From: CAZLYK01 sp964563495
Lineage (GTDB): Bacteria > Acidobacteriota > Blastocatellia > RBC074
Reading direction: 5' to 3'
Length of the DNA stretch: 28,357 nucleotides
NCBI GenBank assembly: GCA_964563495.1
Contig: CAZLYK010000066.1
Coordinates: 1 to 28,357, forward strand
Below, in pieces: positions 8,995-19,400 of the stretch. The position numbers were made by a program, and so were the translations under genes. The first letter of the stretch is position 1. Every line of letters begins with the position of its first letter. The notes under the pieces are model-generated. The model was not told the origin of the DNA. It did not search any database and saw only the letters and a list, made by a program, of their open reading frames with translations.

Positions 8995-9944
8995 TGGATT
9001 ACGTCAGTCAGGTCTCGGCGCAGATCAAGCGCGAAACTCAAAAAGTCATTGTCGGTCAGGATTCGGTCATCGATCAGATACTGATCTGTCTGTTTGCCGA
9101 GGGTCACGCGCTGCTCGAAGGCGTCCCGGGAACGGCCAAGACATTGATGATCAAAACCGTCTCGCGAATTATCGGCGCGGGTTTTAATCGCATCCAGTTC
9201 ACGCCCGACCTCATGCCCTCGGATATCACCGGGACGAACGTCTTCAACATGAGCACGTCGCAATTCACCATGCGGCACGGTCCGATCTTTACCGATATTC
9301 TGCTGGCCGATGAGATCAACCGGACACCGCCGAAAACCCAGGCCGCGCTGCTTGAGGCCATGGAGGAGCGACAGGTGACGATCGACGGTGAAAGCCATCA
9401 TCTTTCGCCTCTCTTTCTGGTCCTGGCGACGGAAAACCCGATCGAATATGAGGGCACCTACCCGCTGCCTGAAGCCCAGTTGGACAGGTTTCTCTTCAAG
9501 GTTCTGATCGAATATCCGAGCGCCGAGGAGGAACTGCAGGTAGTCGCCAATTGGCAGGCGGGGTTCAACGCGAGAAAGCTCGAAGCCGTCGGGTTGGACT
9601 CGCTCGACGATCCGGCTGTCATCTCGCAATGTCGCGCGCTGGTTCGAGAGGTAAAGGTTGAGCCGAGCGTCCAATTGTATCTCGTCAATCTGGTCCGCCG
9701 GACTCGTGAACATCCCAGCCTGCTCTGGGGTGCGAGCCCGCGCGCTTCAGTCGCCATGCTTCTGGCCGGCAAAGCGCTGGCGGCCATGCGCGGGCGCGAT
9801 TTCGTGACGCCGGATGACGTCCGCGACGTGGCCCATCCCGCTTTGCGCCATCGCATCCTACTGCGTTCCGAGGCGGAGATCGAAGGCGTCACTCCCGATT
9901 CGATCCTCGACGAGATCGTGACCACGGTCGAAGTCCCCAGATGA
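8994..9944 (+). CDS. MoxR-family AAA+ ATPase
   Basis: A cytoplasmic AAA+ ATPase of 316 residues, normal for MoxR proteins, thought to act as chaperones that mature partner protein complexes. Visible motifs are VIVGQDSVID at the N-terminus, Walker A GVPGTAKT (43-50), the FTPDLMPSDITG segment, Walker B LLADE (D106/E107) followed by INRTPPKTQAALLEAMEE, sensor 1 ATENP with EYEGTYPLPEAQLDRF, and the C-terminal lid with LWGASPRAS and FVTPDDV. It overlaps its neighbours on both sides (TAATG at 8992-8996, ATGA at 9941-9944), which marks one operon with the DUF4870 and DUF58 genes. MoxR plus DUF58 is the standard family pairing. Confidence 0.96.
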   Translation: MDYVSQVSAQIKRETQKVIVGQDSVIDQILICLFAEGHALLEGVPGTAKTLMIKTVSRIIGAGFNRIQFTPDLMPSDITGTNVFNMSTSQFTMRHGPIFTDILLADEINRTPPKTQAALLEAMEERQVTIDGESHHLSPLFLVLATENPIEYEGTYPLPEAQLDRFLFKVLIEYPSAEEELQVVANWQAGFNARKLEAVGLDSLDDPAVISQCRALVREVKVEPSVQLYLVNLVRRTREHPSLLWGASPRASVAMLLAGKALAAMRGRDFVTPDDVRDVAHPALRHRILLRSEAEIEGVTPDSILDEIVTTVEVPR

Positions 9945-11269
9945 TTTTCACCCGGCGTTTCTTCATCCTGTTTGCGCTCGGCGTCGCGCCGTTGCTTTTG
10001 CTCTGGTCATCTTCCGGCGCGGTGAGATGGAGCTTTTTGTTCTACGATCTGGGTTTGCTCGCCCTCGCGTTGATCGATTACAAGAGAACCGAGGACGTCT
10101 CCAGGCTCGAGGTTCGGCGGATCATGCCCCGTCGCTTCATGATCGGTGAAGAGAACGAAGTCCAGATACACGTCAATCATCGTGAGCCGCGCAATTTCAA
10201 GTTGATGATCAAGGATGAATACCCGCCGGGGTTGGAGTTGCGTGGAGACCGGTTGTTATCTGTGGCCATGGTCAAGCGGCGGAGCGGAGAGAGGGAAGCG
10301 TCGATCAACTACAGTCTCTACGCCGCATCGAGGGGCGATTATGCTTTCGGAGACATCGTCCTGCGCTGGCGCTCGCCCTGGGGCCTGGCGGTCAAACAGG
10401 CCCGGGTCGGAGCAGCCGAGGCGGTCAAAGTCTATCCGAACATCAACGAGGCTCGCCGTCACGAATTATCCGCGCAGCGTAGCCGTCAAATGCTTGTCGG
10501 GACGCGTAAAACCCGCCTCCGTGGTCAGGGGAGAGAATTCGAGAGCCTGCGCGATTACGTCCGAGGTGACGAGCTGCGGCACGTCTCGTGGACAGCGACG
10601 GCGCGACGCGGCCGCCTGATCACCAGGCAATACCAGGTCGAGCGCAACCAGAGCATCGTCGTCATGCTCGATGCCGGACGACTGATGACTCCGCGAATCG
10701 AGCATTTGTCGAAACTCGATCACGCGATCAATGCCGCCCTGGCGATCGGTTATGTGGCGACCAGCGGGGGCGACAATGTCGGGCTGCTCGTCTTCAACCG
10801 GCAGGTCGTCAAATACCTGCCGCCGCAGCGCGGGCACGCGCAGTTGCTCTCGATGACCGAGGCGCTATACAACGTCAGCCCACAAATGATGGAGCCATCG
10901 TATGCCAGGGCATTTCAATATCTCTCTCTCCACTGCAAGAAGCGGTCCCTGGTAGTTATCCTGACCGATCTGGTTGACCGCGACGCTTCGGCCGAGCTGC
11001 TCGCCTATACTGCGACATTGCTGCCGCGCCATCTCCCTCTGATCGTCACGATCGGGGACAACGATCTGCGCGCCCTCGTCGCACAAGCGCCCCGCGATGT
11101 CTCGGATGTCTATCGCCAATCCGTGGCTGAAGAATTGCTGCAGCAGCGAGAGGAAGCCCTCGGCCGGATCACCGAACTCGGCGGGCTGGCGCTGGATGTC
11201 CCTGCCGGTCAGCTATCCATTCAGTTGATCAATAAATATCTGGAAGTCAAAGAACGCGGCCTCCTCTGA
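9941..11269 (+). CDS. DUF58 domain-containing membrane protein (MoxR partner)
   Basis: A protein of 442 residues with two N-terminal membrane segments (about 7-22 and 29-45), followed by an extended beta region and the DUF58 signature around residues 185-235 (TRLRGQGREFESLRDYVRGD, then HVSWTATARRGRLITRQYQ). The rest is a von Willebrand A-like fold beginning IVVMLDAGRLM, but the classical MIDAS DxSxS is not present (DAGRL). The start overlaps the MoxR stop as ATGA. The operon ends here without the additional VWA or transglutaminase genes often found in larger MoxR clusters. The stop TGA is 6 nt before hairpin repeat copy 3. Confidence 0.92.
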   Translation: MIFTRRFFILFALGVAPLLLLWSSSGAVRWSFLFYDLGLLALALIDYKRTEDVSRLEVRRIMPRRFMIGEENEVQIHVNHREPRNFKLMIKDEYPPGLELRGDRLLSVAMVKRRSGEREASINYSLYAASRGDYAFGDIVLRWRSPWGLAVKQARVGAAEAVKVYPNINEARRHELSAQRSRQMLVGTRKTRLRGQGREFESLRDYVRGDELRHVSWTATARRGRLITRQYQVERNQSIVVMLDAGRLMTPRIEHLSKLDHAINAALAIGYVATSGGDNVGLLVFNRQVVKYLPPQRGHAQLLSMTEALYNVSPQMMEPSYARAFQYLSLHCKKRSLVVILTDLVDRDASAELLAYTATLLPRHLPLIVTIGDNDLRALVAQAPRDVSDVYRQSVAEELLQQREEALGRITELGGLALDVPAGQLSIQLINKYLEVKERGLL

Positions 11270-11275
11270 GGAAGA

Positions 11276-11362
11276 AATAGACAGGACCGACATGATTTAT
11301 GCAGGATTCGACAAGACACCAGCTTGTCGAATCCTGCATAAATCATGTCAATCCTGTCTATT
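11276..11362. repeat. Hairpin repeat copy 3, 40-bp arms between convergent genes
   Basis: Left arm 11276-11315 and right arm 11323-11362 pair over 40 bp with two adjacent mismatches (C11287-C11288 against A11350-A11351), leaving a 7-nt loop. In minus-strand RNA these two become G-U wobbles, so the stem is intact in the transcript of the PBP4 gene. The PBP4 stop TAG (11360-11358) is inside the arm. Likely bidirectional terminator. Confidence 0.93.
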
Positions 11363-12968
11363 CTATCTCCGCCTCGAAATCGGCGAGCATGACGCAAATG
11401 CCGTCCATGACTGAAGTGACGTCCCTTCCGGCGCCGACAAAGTTATTGCCCATGATGCTGAAGACCAGTTTTTGCCCCCGTTTGGTCGTCACGTAACCCG
11501 ACAAGGCGTTGACATAGGACAGGGTGCCGGTCTTGCCGCGGAAGTTATTGGCTGCCGCCGTATTGCGCATGCGCCGCTCGAGGGTGCCATCGACGCCGGC
11601 AATGACGAGTGAGTCGATGAAGACGGCGGAATGTGGATGGGTAAGCATGAATTCGAGCAGGCGAGTCGTCGAGCGTGGAGAGACCAGGTTTTGGCGCGAT
11701 AAGCCGGACCCGTCGCGGAGGCTCAGGTTGGGGGTCTCGACGCCGGCTTTTTGCAGGAAAGCGCGGCGCTTCTCGTTGCCTAGAATTGCCGTCGATTTTG
11801 GCCGCCCATAATCATCCAGCTCCGGATAGTTCGTCACGCCGTTGGCCGGAATGCCGGACTGAAAAGCTTCCTCATCCTTTCGCAGCTTGCCCAGCTGTCT
11901 GAGCATCAATTCGGCGTGCAGGTTCTGGCTCGGCTTGTTGATTACTTTGAGCATCTCCGACATGGGCAGTGAATCGAGCGCGGCGATCTCGGTCAGCTTT
12001 GATTCGACGAAAGGCCTGGCGATTCGGGTCATGGCATCCGCCCTTTGGACTTTGCCGAGGACGCGAATCCTGCGGCGGGTGAGCGCTTCTTTGAGTAGAG
12101 TGGCCGCGAAGCTCGCCGGATCGTGGACTGCAATATCCTCGACGTGCTCCCCAGCGTCGTGTGGAATCGTTCCGAACAATTCAACCGTATTGCTCTCGAG
12201 CGGCCGGCGCGCGTCAATCCGTGCGGTCCCGCGATCGGTGGTCATGGCTTGATTGATTACTTTGAGGTAAGCGGTCTGTGGTTGAACCTTGATCGACGGT
12301 TTATCTCCAACGCGTCTACCGGGGGTGACGGTGAGGGTAACCGAGTTATCGTTGACTGTGAGGGCGCTGATTTCCGCTCCATAATAAAATTGCAGGTCGT
12401 CCCATTCCCAGCTCGGACCCAGCCGATCACCGGCGAAGTAGCTCTCATCACCGACGATGTTACCGGTAATCACCTTGATCCCGCGTGCGGCGATTTGATC
12501 CGCCAGGTTTTCGATCGCGATGATTCGATCCGCCGGGTTCAATCCGTCAGACTCACCCGGAATATCGTCATCGAAGCGTGTCGACAGGTTCGGATCGCCG
12601 CGGCCATAAAGGATCAGATCGCCGCGCAGCGTCCCGCTCTTTCCGGCCGGCCCGGTCGCATAAACAGAGGTGCGAATCCTGAAATCCGGGCCGAAAGCGT
12701 CGAGCGCCGCACTCGTCGTATAAAGCTTCATGTTCGACGCCGGCGTGAATACTTTATCGGAATCGCGCTCGTAGACGACTCTGCCGTCGACCGTCTTGAT
12801 CAGCGCCCCCCAACGCGCTGAAGCGAATTTCGGTTGATCGAGCAGAGCGGAGATAGAGGCTTGAAGCTCCGCGGTGGAACGCGGCTTGGCTGCTTGCGCG
12901 AAAGCGGCTGCGCACGAGAGCGTCAGGATTAGAAGCCCCGCCGTGAGTCTTTTCATAGGTATTAACAT
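11358..12968 (-). CDS. dacB: D-alanyl-D-alanine carboxypeptidase/endopeptidase, PBP4 type (peptidase S13)
   Basis: A periplasmic penicillin-binding protein that trims or cleaves peptidoglycan cross-links. From the first ATG it is 536 residues, close to the usual size for PBP4-type enzymes. A signal peptide is present (MKRLTAGLLILTLSCAAAFAQA). The three active-site motifs are intact: SNMK with the nucleophile S78, SQN at 347-349 (PSQNLHAELMLRQLG) and KTG at 479-481 (RGKTGTLSYVNALSGYV). The long insert between motif 1 and motif 2 (IVGDESYFAG, then WEWDDLQFYYGAEISALTVNDN) is characteristic of this class. The start may be four codons later (ATG at 12956), which fits the signal peptide as well; neither has a clear SD sequence. 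Hairpin copies lie on both sides (11276 and 12998). The stop codon is within the former. Confidence 0.93.
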   Translation of the reverse strand: MLIPMKRLTAGLLILTLSCAAAFAQAAKPRSTAELQASISALLDQPKFASARWGALIKTVDGRVVYERDSDKVFTPASNMKLYTTSAALDAFGPDFRIRTSVYATGPAGKSGTLRGDLILYGRGDPNLSTRFDDDIPGESDGLNPADRIIAIENLADQIAARGIKVITGNIVGDESYFAGDRLGPSWEWDDLQFYYGAEISALTVNDNSVTLTVTPGRRVGDKPSIKVQPQTAYLKVINQAMTTDRGTARIDARRPLESNTVELFGTIPHDAGEHVEDIAVHDPASFAATLLKEALTRRRIRVLGKVQRADAMTRIARPFVESKLTEIAALDSLPMSEMLKVINKPSQNLHAELMLRQLGKLRKDEEAFQSGIPANGVTNYPELDDYGRPKSTAILGNEKRRAFLQKAGVETPNLSLRDGSGLSRQNLVSPRSTTRLLEFMLTHPHSAVFIDSLVIAGVDGTLERRMRNTAAANNFRGKTGTLSYVNALSGYVTTKRGQKLVFSIMGNNFVGAGRDVTSVMDGICVMLADFEAEIE

Positions 12969-12997
12969 GCGGCTGAGATTTTACCTCAAGCCGGTAG

Positions 12998-13075
12998 AAT
13001 AGACAGGATTGACGGGATTTTTTCAGGATTTGACCAGACATCCGCTCGTTTAGTCCAGAAATAATCCTGTTTATT
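12998..13075. repeat. Hairpin repeat copy 4, degenerate
   Basis: The outer 13 bp (AATAGACAGGATT at 12998-13010 against AATCCTGTTTATT at 13063-13075) pair with one mismatch. The interior no longer pairs well. This is the only copy that lies at the 5' side of both neighbouring genes, and the most decayed of those with two arms. Confidence 0.75.
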
Positions 13076-13143
13076 TTATTCGGAAGCGTGTACAATAAAG
13101 CCGCTCAAATAAACAGAAGTATCGACTTGCCACCAAATGCTAT

Positions 13144-13157
13144 TGGGCGAAAGCCCA
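13144..13157 (+). other. GAAA-tetraloop hairpin in the leader of the giant surface protein gene
   Basis: TGGGC-GAAA-GCCCA forms a 5-bp stem with a stable GNRA-type loop, about 290 nt upstream of the start codon. It may be part of a structured leader RNA. The surrounding bases do not match a c-di-GMP riboswitch or another class that I could recognise. Confidence 0.3.
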
Positions 13158-13448
13158 CGCGATCGGCGTTGACAGCTAATGATAATTGGGTGCAGCCATG
13201 ATGGCCGATTGCAGTTGGGCAAGGGTTGGTTATTGGACTGATAGCATCGCACTGAAGGTTATTATTCAGTGTTCACACGGCCCCGCATCGCCCCTACATC
13301 TGACGGCGAACCGCAGTTTGTGCCCCTTCAATTTTCTTTTGCCAGGCGCTAAGGCGGATTTTATCCATTAATTGAGGTTTATCAGTTATCGATCGCGGGT
13401 CGGTGACTGGTGGCTGAATAGGTGGGGTGTGAATGAGGAGGCAAGATT

Positions 13449-16400
13449 ATGAGAAGGCCATCAATACTAGCCGGGTGGGGCGTCAGATTTGAACAGATCA
13501 AAATCAGGTTGAAGCCGACGGTCTTATTTTCGGTTCTTCTGATCTCGCTGACTTCGATCTACCTATTCGGGGCCAAGGCTCAGGAAGAGACGACGGGCGG
13601 AAGGTCAGGAATAGAGCTGAGAGAGCTGACCACAGATTTAAAGGCTCCATCAGGCATCGTCTACCACCGGCAGAGCGATGCCTTAATTGTTTCGGTTGAT
13701 GAAAAATCCGGTTCCGACGGGATGGAGTTGGGCAATCTGACCGCGGGTGAGGGAGCCAGGCTGAAGCTGAAAGAAGTCCGATTGAGCTCGACCGGCCACC
13801 TCGCCGTCGTCCGCCAGACGCGAGGCGGTTTTGTCTCGGGTGAGGTCTTCTATGGAACGGGAGCGGCTGGTGAGGTCGCCCGGCTTTCGAGCGATGGCGC
13901 GGAGATTTTAAGCCCCTGGATCACCCTTCCGGGCGAAGCCGGGCAGGTTCGCGGTCTGACGATAGATCAACCGGGGACAATCGACCAGGCACTAATCGCG
14001 GTCACGACTCAGGGCGGAGTATGGCGAATCGAGAGCACAGGTTTCGCACAGCGGATATCGAATGTGATCACCCGGGAGAGCGAATCAAACGAGCGAAATC
14101 CCGTCTCGTTCGAGGATATCGCGGTTTTGCCGGATGATCCGCAAAGATACGGACCGTGGGCCGGCAGGATACTGGCTGCATCCAGGCAGGACGGATCGAT
14201 CTTTATTATTGATAGACAGGGCCAGGTCTCGACCTTCGATCCGGGAATCGAGCAGGTAAACAATCTGCTCGTGATCCCCGCGGGTGAGAACCTGTTCGGT
14301 ATAGTGGTTGAGCCGGGTCAAGATCAGGGGTCCGTGCGCGGCTCGATCTGGGGGGCGCCGGCCCATGCTTTTGACGGCATGGAAGGGGATCTGCTCGTGA
14401 CGCAGGGGGGAGGGCAATCGTGCAAATGCCGGCCTGCTCTATGGCGCGTCCGATGGGATGGCGAACAGTTTAAGAAGAGCCGGCTGGGCGTGATAGAAAG
14501 CGCATCCGGCCAGGCGGAGTTGCGCCAGGTGACGTTCTCCCGGTTTGGGGACAAAGTATTTGAGCAGGCCAATCAGGCGGTCCCCAGGATCGGCCCGTTC
14601 GGCAACCCGGGGGCTTCTGGGGCGGGTGACGCCAATACGATCAGGGCGGACGGCGGCGCAAAGGATGGCCTGACGACCCGCTCGATTTTTGTCTCTTATT
14701 ATCATTCGCTGGACAACACCGGCGACGTTCCCGGCAATTTTATCGTCAGCGCCACGAGCGTCCCTCCGAATTTCAAGGTCATTGCCTCATTCAACAGCGC
14801 CGTCGGCGAGGTGGATATCTCAAACGGCGGAACGATTACCACTCCGAGGCCGGTCGAACCGAGCTCGAAAGAGCAGTTCAACCTTGAAGTCCACGTCACG
14901 GCGCCCCCGGGATTGACCATCAACACAGAATATAAGGTGGTGCTTCAACTCGCCACGCCGGATGGCCAGAGGAAAGATCTGACCACCGATATTCTGATCC
15001 CGATTCAGCCGCCGCCGCCGGAGCTGGTTCTGGTCAAGAGCATCAGGGATCTGGACGGCGGGCTGGTGCTGCCCGGTGACCTGCTCGAATTTACGCTCAC
15101 GCTGAGTAATTTCTCATCCCGACCGGTGACGGAGTCATTCATCGCAGATTTTATTCCGCCGACTGTGACCTACATCCACGATAATTCGCGGATTACCGAG
15201 GGGGCCAACCAGGGGAGCAAAACGGATGCGATCGATGCCGACCAGGTCGATTTTTTCCCCACCAATACCGGCTGCGGTTGCGGAGGACAGCTCAATATCG
15301 CGACCGGAACCGGCGCCGGCGGGCACGACCCGACCGGCAGGCTGATTGGAGGGACTCTTGCGCCGGGCGAAAAGAATACCGTGGTCTTCCAGGTACGGGT
15401 CAATCTGGGCGCCAACTCTGGAGATAAGATCAATAACGGCGCAGACTGGGGTGGAGACAATATCTATCCGGGCGGCAAATCGAACATTACCGATCTGGTG
15501 GTGAGCGCCCCGACCCCGCTGGTCGGGCCGTTTGGAAATCCTGCAGCCGTCGGGCCGACCGGCAACAACGATGACTTCACGCTGGCCAGGGTCGGGCTTT
15601 CGGTGACCAACGGCCTGACAAATGTTCCCGGTCAGGTGCGATTCATCAACACCATGAAGAACGATGGAACTGCGCCCGGCAAATTCACGGTTCGCGCTCC
15701 GGTGATACCGGCCGGATTCAGCGTCAAGGTCTCGATCGACAGCGGCGAATCGTTCACCGATCTGGGGCCGGGCGGTTCGCTGACTACGCCGACTCCGCTC
15801 GATCCCGGCGAAGCGCGAAACCTGGATGTGCGCGTCAGTTTTCCAGCAGGGTTAGCGATCAACACCGATTACGACCTGGTTATCGAAGCTAGCCGTGACA
15901 ATGCCCCGTCGAGGGCCAACCGGACGATCGATCGTGTCCGGCCCGACCCGAATCCTCCAAACCTCAAATTGGTCAAGGCGGTCAGAGACCTCAGCGGCAG
16001 GAATCTGGACCGAGGACAGGTGCTGCAGGGGCAGACGATCGAGTATTCGCTGACGCTGACCAACCAGACCGACAAGCCGGTCGGCAGGTCGTTCATCGCC
16101 GAGTTCATTCCGCCGAATGTGAGTTACGTCAAAGACAGCGTGAACATCTCGGCGGGACCGAATGCCGGCGCCAAGACGGACAAGCGCGGTGACGATCAGG
16201 TCGATTATTATTCGGCCGCCGAAGCCAACGGTCAGATCAACATCTTCACCGGGACCGGGGCGGCGGCGGATGCCGGAGGCGTGCTGGCTCCGGGTGAAAG
16301 CACTACCGTAGTCTTCAGAGTGACGGTCAACGCGAATGCGCCTGTCGGCACGATCATTCTCAACGGCGCCGATTGGGGAGCGGAAGATTTCTACCTCGGC

Positions 16401-19400
16401 GGCAAATCGAACATCGTTACCGTCACGGTCAGTGAAGGTCCCGCACCGGCGCCGCTGATCGGGCCTTTCCTAAATCCCGAGGCTGTCGGGCCGACCGACA
16501 ATAACGATGATTTCACGCTGGGTAAGGTGGGGCTGCCGGTCACGAATAACCAGACGACGGTTCCCGGCAAGGTGCGATTCGTCAACACGATGAAGAACAT
16601 AGGGACGGCACCCGGCAAATTCACGGTTCGCGCTCCGGTGATCCCGGCCGGATTCAGCATCAAGGTCTCGGTCGACAGCGGAGAGACGTTTACCAGTCTG
16701 GATTCTGGCGGTTCGCTGACCACGCCGACGGCGCTCGACATAGGCGAATCCCGCAACATCGATCTGCGTGTCGATTTTCCGGCGGGGCTGGTGATCAACA
16801 CCAACTATGATCTGGTGATCGAGGCGAGTGTCGAGACTGTTCCGGTGAGGACGAATCGAACGATCGACCGGCTGCGACCCGAACCGAACCCGTTTGACCT
16901 GAAACTGGTCAAGGGGGTGAGGGATCTGCAGGGCAGGAACCTGGATGGCGGCAATGTCTTACAGGGCCAGACGATTGAATACACGCTGACGCTGACCAAC
17001 CAGACCGACAAGCCGGTCGGCAGGTCGTTCATCGCCGAGTTCATTCCGCCGAATGTGAGTTACGTCAAAGACAGCGTGAACATCTCGGCGGGACCGAATG
17101 CCGGCGCCAAGACGGACAAGCGCGGTGACGATCAGGTCGATTATTATTCGGCCGCCGAAGCCAACGGTCAGATCAACATCTTCACCGGGACCGGGGCGGC
17201 GGCGGATGCCGGAGGCGTGCTGGCTCCGGGTGAAAGCACTACCGTAGTCTTCAGAGTGACGGTCAACGCGAATGCGCCTGTCGGCACGATCATTCTCAAC
17301 GGCGCCGATTGGGGAGCGGAAGATTTCTACCTCGGCGGCAAATCGAACATCGTCACGGTCACGGTTTCAGGAACCTGCCCGGCGATCACCATCAGTCCGG
17401 CAGGGGGCGCGTTGCCTTTCGGAGTCGAGGGCCGGGCATATTCGCAGGCCTTTACTCAAACGGGCGGAGAATCTCCGGTCACCTTCAGCGTCAGCGCGGG
17501 CCAGTTGCCGCCGGGACTGACGCTCAATCCGTCGACCGGTGTTCTTTCGGGGACGGCAACCAAGGCGGGCTCCTACAGCTTCACGATCAGGGCGACCGGC
17601 GCCAACGGGTGCACCGGCGCTCAGGACTATACGCTGCTGATCTATGAGCCCTGCACTGGAATCAGGATCCAGCCCACGCAATTGACGCCGGCAACGCAGG
17701 GCAAGACGTACCTAACCCAGTTCTTCGCTTCCTTCGGAGTCGCGCCATATGTGTTCAGCTCGAACAATCTGCCTTCGTGGCTGAATCTTTCTTCTTCCGG
17801 CCTGCTTCTGGGCGCGCCTCCCGCCAGCGGGACATTCAGCTTCACGGTCAATGTCAAGGATGCGAGGGGTTGTGAGGGCTCTCAACCTTACACCCTGCTG
17901 GTCGAGCCATCCAACTGCCCGGCAGTGAGCATAGCGCCTGCTACTCTGCCCAATCCGACAGTCGGAGTGATCTATAGTCAAGCCGTGACCGCCGCCGGCG
18001 GCGCCGAGCCATACAGATTCAGTGTCATCGAGGGCGCGGCGGCCCTGCCGGCGGGATTGACGCTCAATCCCACGGCCGGTGTTATCTCCGGTGTTCCGAC
18101 CCGCACCGGAACGTTTTCGTTCACAATCCAGGCGACCGATGCCAACGGCTGCCAGGCGACACGGTCCTACACGCTAGTGGTTGCCGGTTGCACACCACCG
18201 AACATCACGGTTCAGCCGGTAAACAAGACCGTCACCGCCGGCCAGAGCCTGACCTTCAGTGTCACGGCGACCGGCGATGGGCTGGTCTATCAATGGCGCA
18301 GGAACGGTGTGGAGATCAGCGGAGCGACTTCCGGCACGCTGACCATCGCCTCGGCCAAGACCGGCGATGCGGGCAGCTATCAAGTCGTGGTGACCGGGGC
18401 GTGCGGGACAGCCACATCGAACGCCGCCGTGCTGGTCGTTAACTGCCCGGCGATCACGCTCAGTCCGGCGGCCGGAGCCTTGCCGGCCGGCACCGCCAAC
18501 AAGGCCTACAGTCAGACTTTCACCCAAAGCGGAGGGCTGACGCCGGTTACCTTCAGCCTCAGCGCGGGCCAACTGCCCGCGGGGCTGACGCTCGATCCAT
18601 CGACTGGAGTTCTTTCGGGCACACCCACGCAGTCCGGAACGTTCCCATTCACGGTTAAGGTCACGGACGCCAATGGCTGCGAGGGCTCAGCCGCGTACAC
18701 GCTGGTGATCAATCCGTGCACACCGCCGAACATCACGGTTCAGCCGGTAAACAAGACCGTCACCGCCGGCCAGAGCCTGACCTTCAGTGTCACGGCGACC
18801 GGCGATGGGCTGGTCTATCAATGGCGCAGGAACGGTGTGGAGATCAGCGGAGCGACTTCCGGCACGCTGACCATCGCCTCGGCCAAGACCGGCGATGCGG
18901 GCAGCTATCAAGTCGTGGTGACCGGGGCGTGCGGGACAGCCACATCGAACGCCGCCGTGCTGGTCGTTAACTGCCCGGCGATCACGCTCAGTCCGGCGGC
19001 CGGAGCCTTACCGGCAGGGTTTGCCGGCGGGGCTTATTCTCAGACCTTTACGCAAAGCGGAGGGGCGACGCCGGTCACCTTCAGCCTCAGCGCGGGCCAA
19101 CTGCCTGCGGGGTTGACGCTCAATCCGGCGACCGGGCGCCTGTCCGGCACACCGGCGCAGGCCGGAAGCTACTCGTTCACGGTTAAGGTCACGGATGCCA
19201 ATGGCTGCGAGGGCTCAGCCGCGTACACGCTGGCAGTCAGTACCTGCACTCCGCCGAGCCTTACCACTCAGCCGGTTGGAGCGACCCTTAACCCGGGCCA
19301 GAGCGTGACCTTCAGTGTCGCGGCGACCGGCGATGGACTGACCTATCAATGGCGCAGGAACGGCTCAAACATCGTTGGTGCGACTTCCAGCATGCTGAGC

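Larger units (their letters stand above)
12969..13448. other. Divergent intergenic region between dacB and the giant surface protein gene
   Basis: About 480 nt with no convincing gene. It holds the degenerate hairpin repeat copy 4 (12998-13075), a TACAAT -10-like sequence at 13091-13096 without a good -35, a GNRA-capped hairpin at 13144-13157 and an ideal SD sequence AGGAGG at 13436-13441, 7 nt from the ATG at 13449. A 61-codon frame at 13186-13371 has no SD sequence and no recognisable product. Confidence 0.5.

Noticed and set aside
13130..13200. c-di-GMP riboswitch around the GGGCGAAAGCCC hairpin
   Set aside because: Only the tetraloop hairpin fits; the conserved ACGCAAAGCC strand and the second stem are missing.
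13186..13371. 61-codon frame in the leader of the giant surface protein gene
   Set aside because: No SD sequence, no recognisable pattern, and composition like the surrounding non-coding sequence.
16391..16804. 137-codon minus-strand frame within the giant surface protein gene
   Set aside because: Shadow of the repeat modules; related shadows recur at the equivalent positions of other modules.
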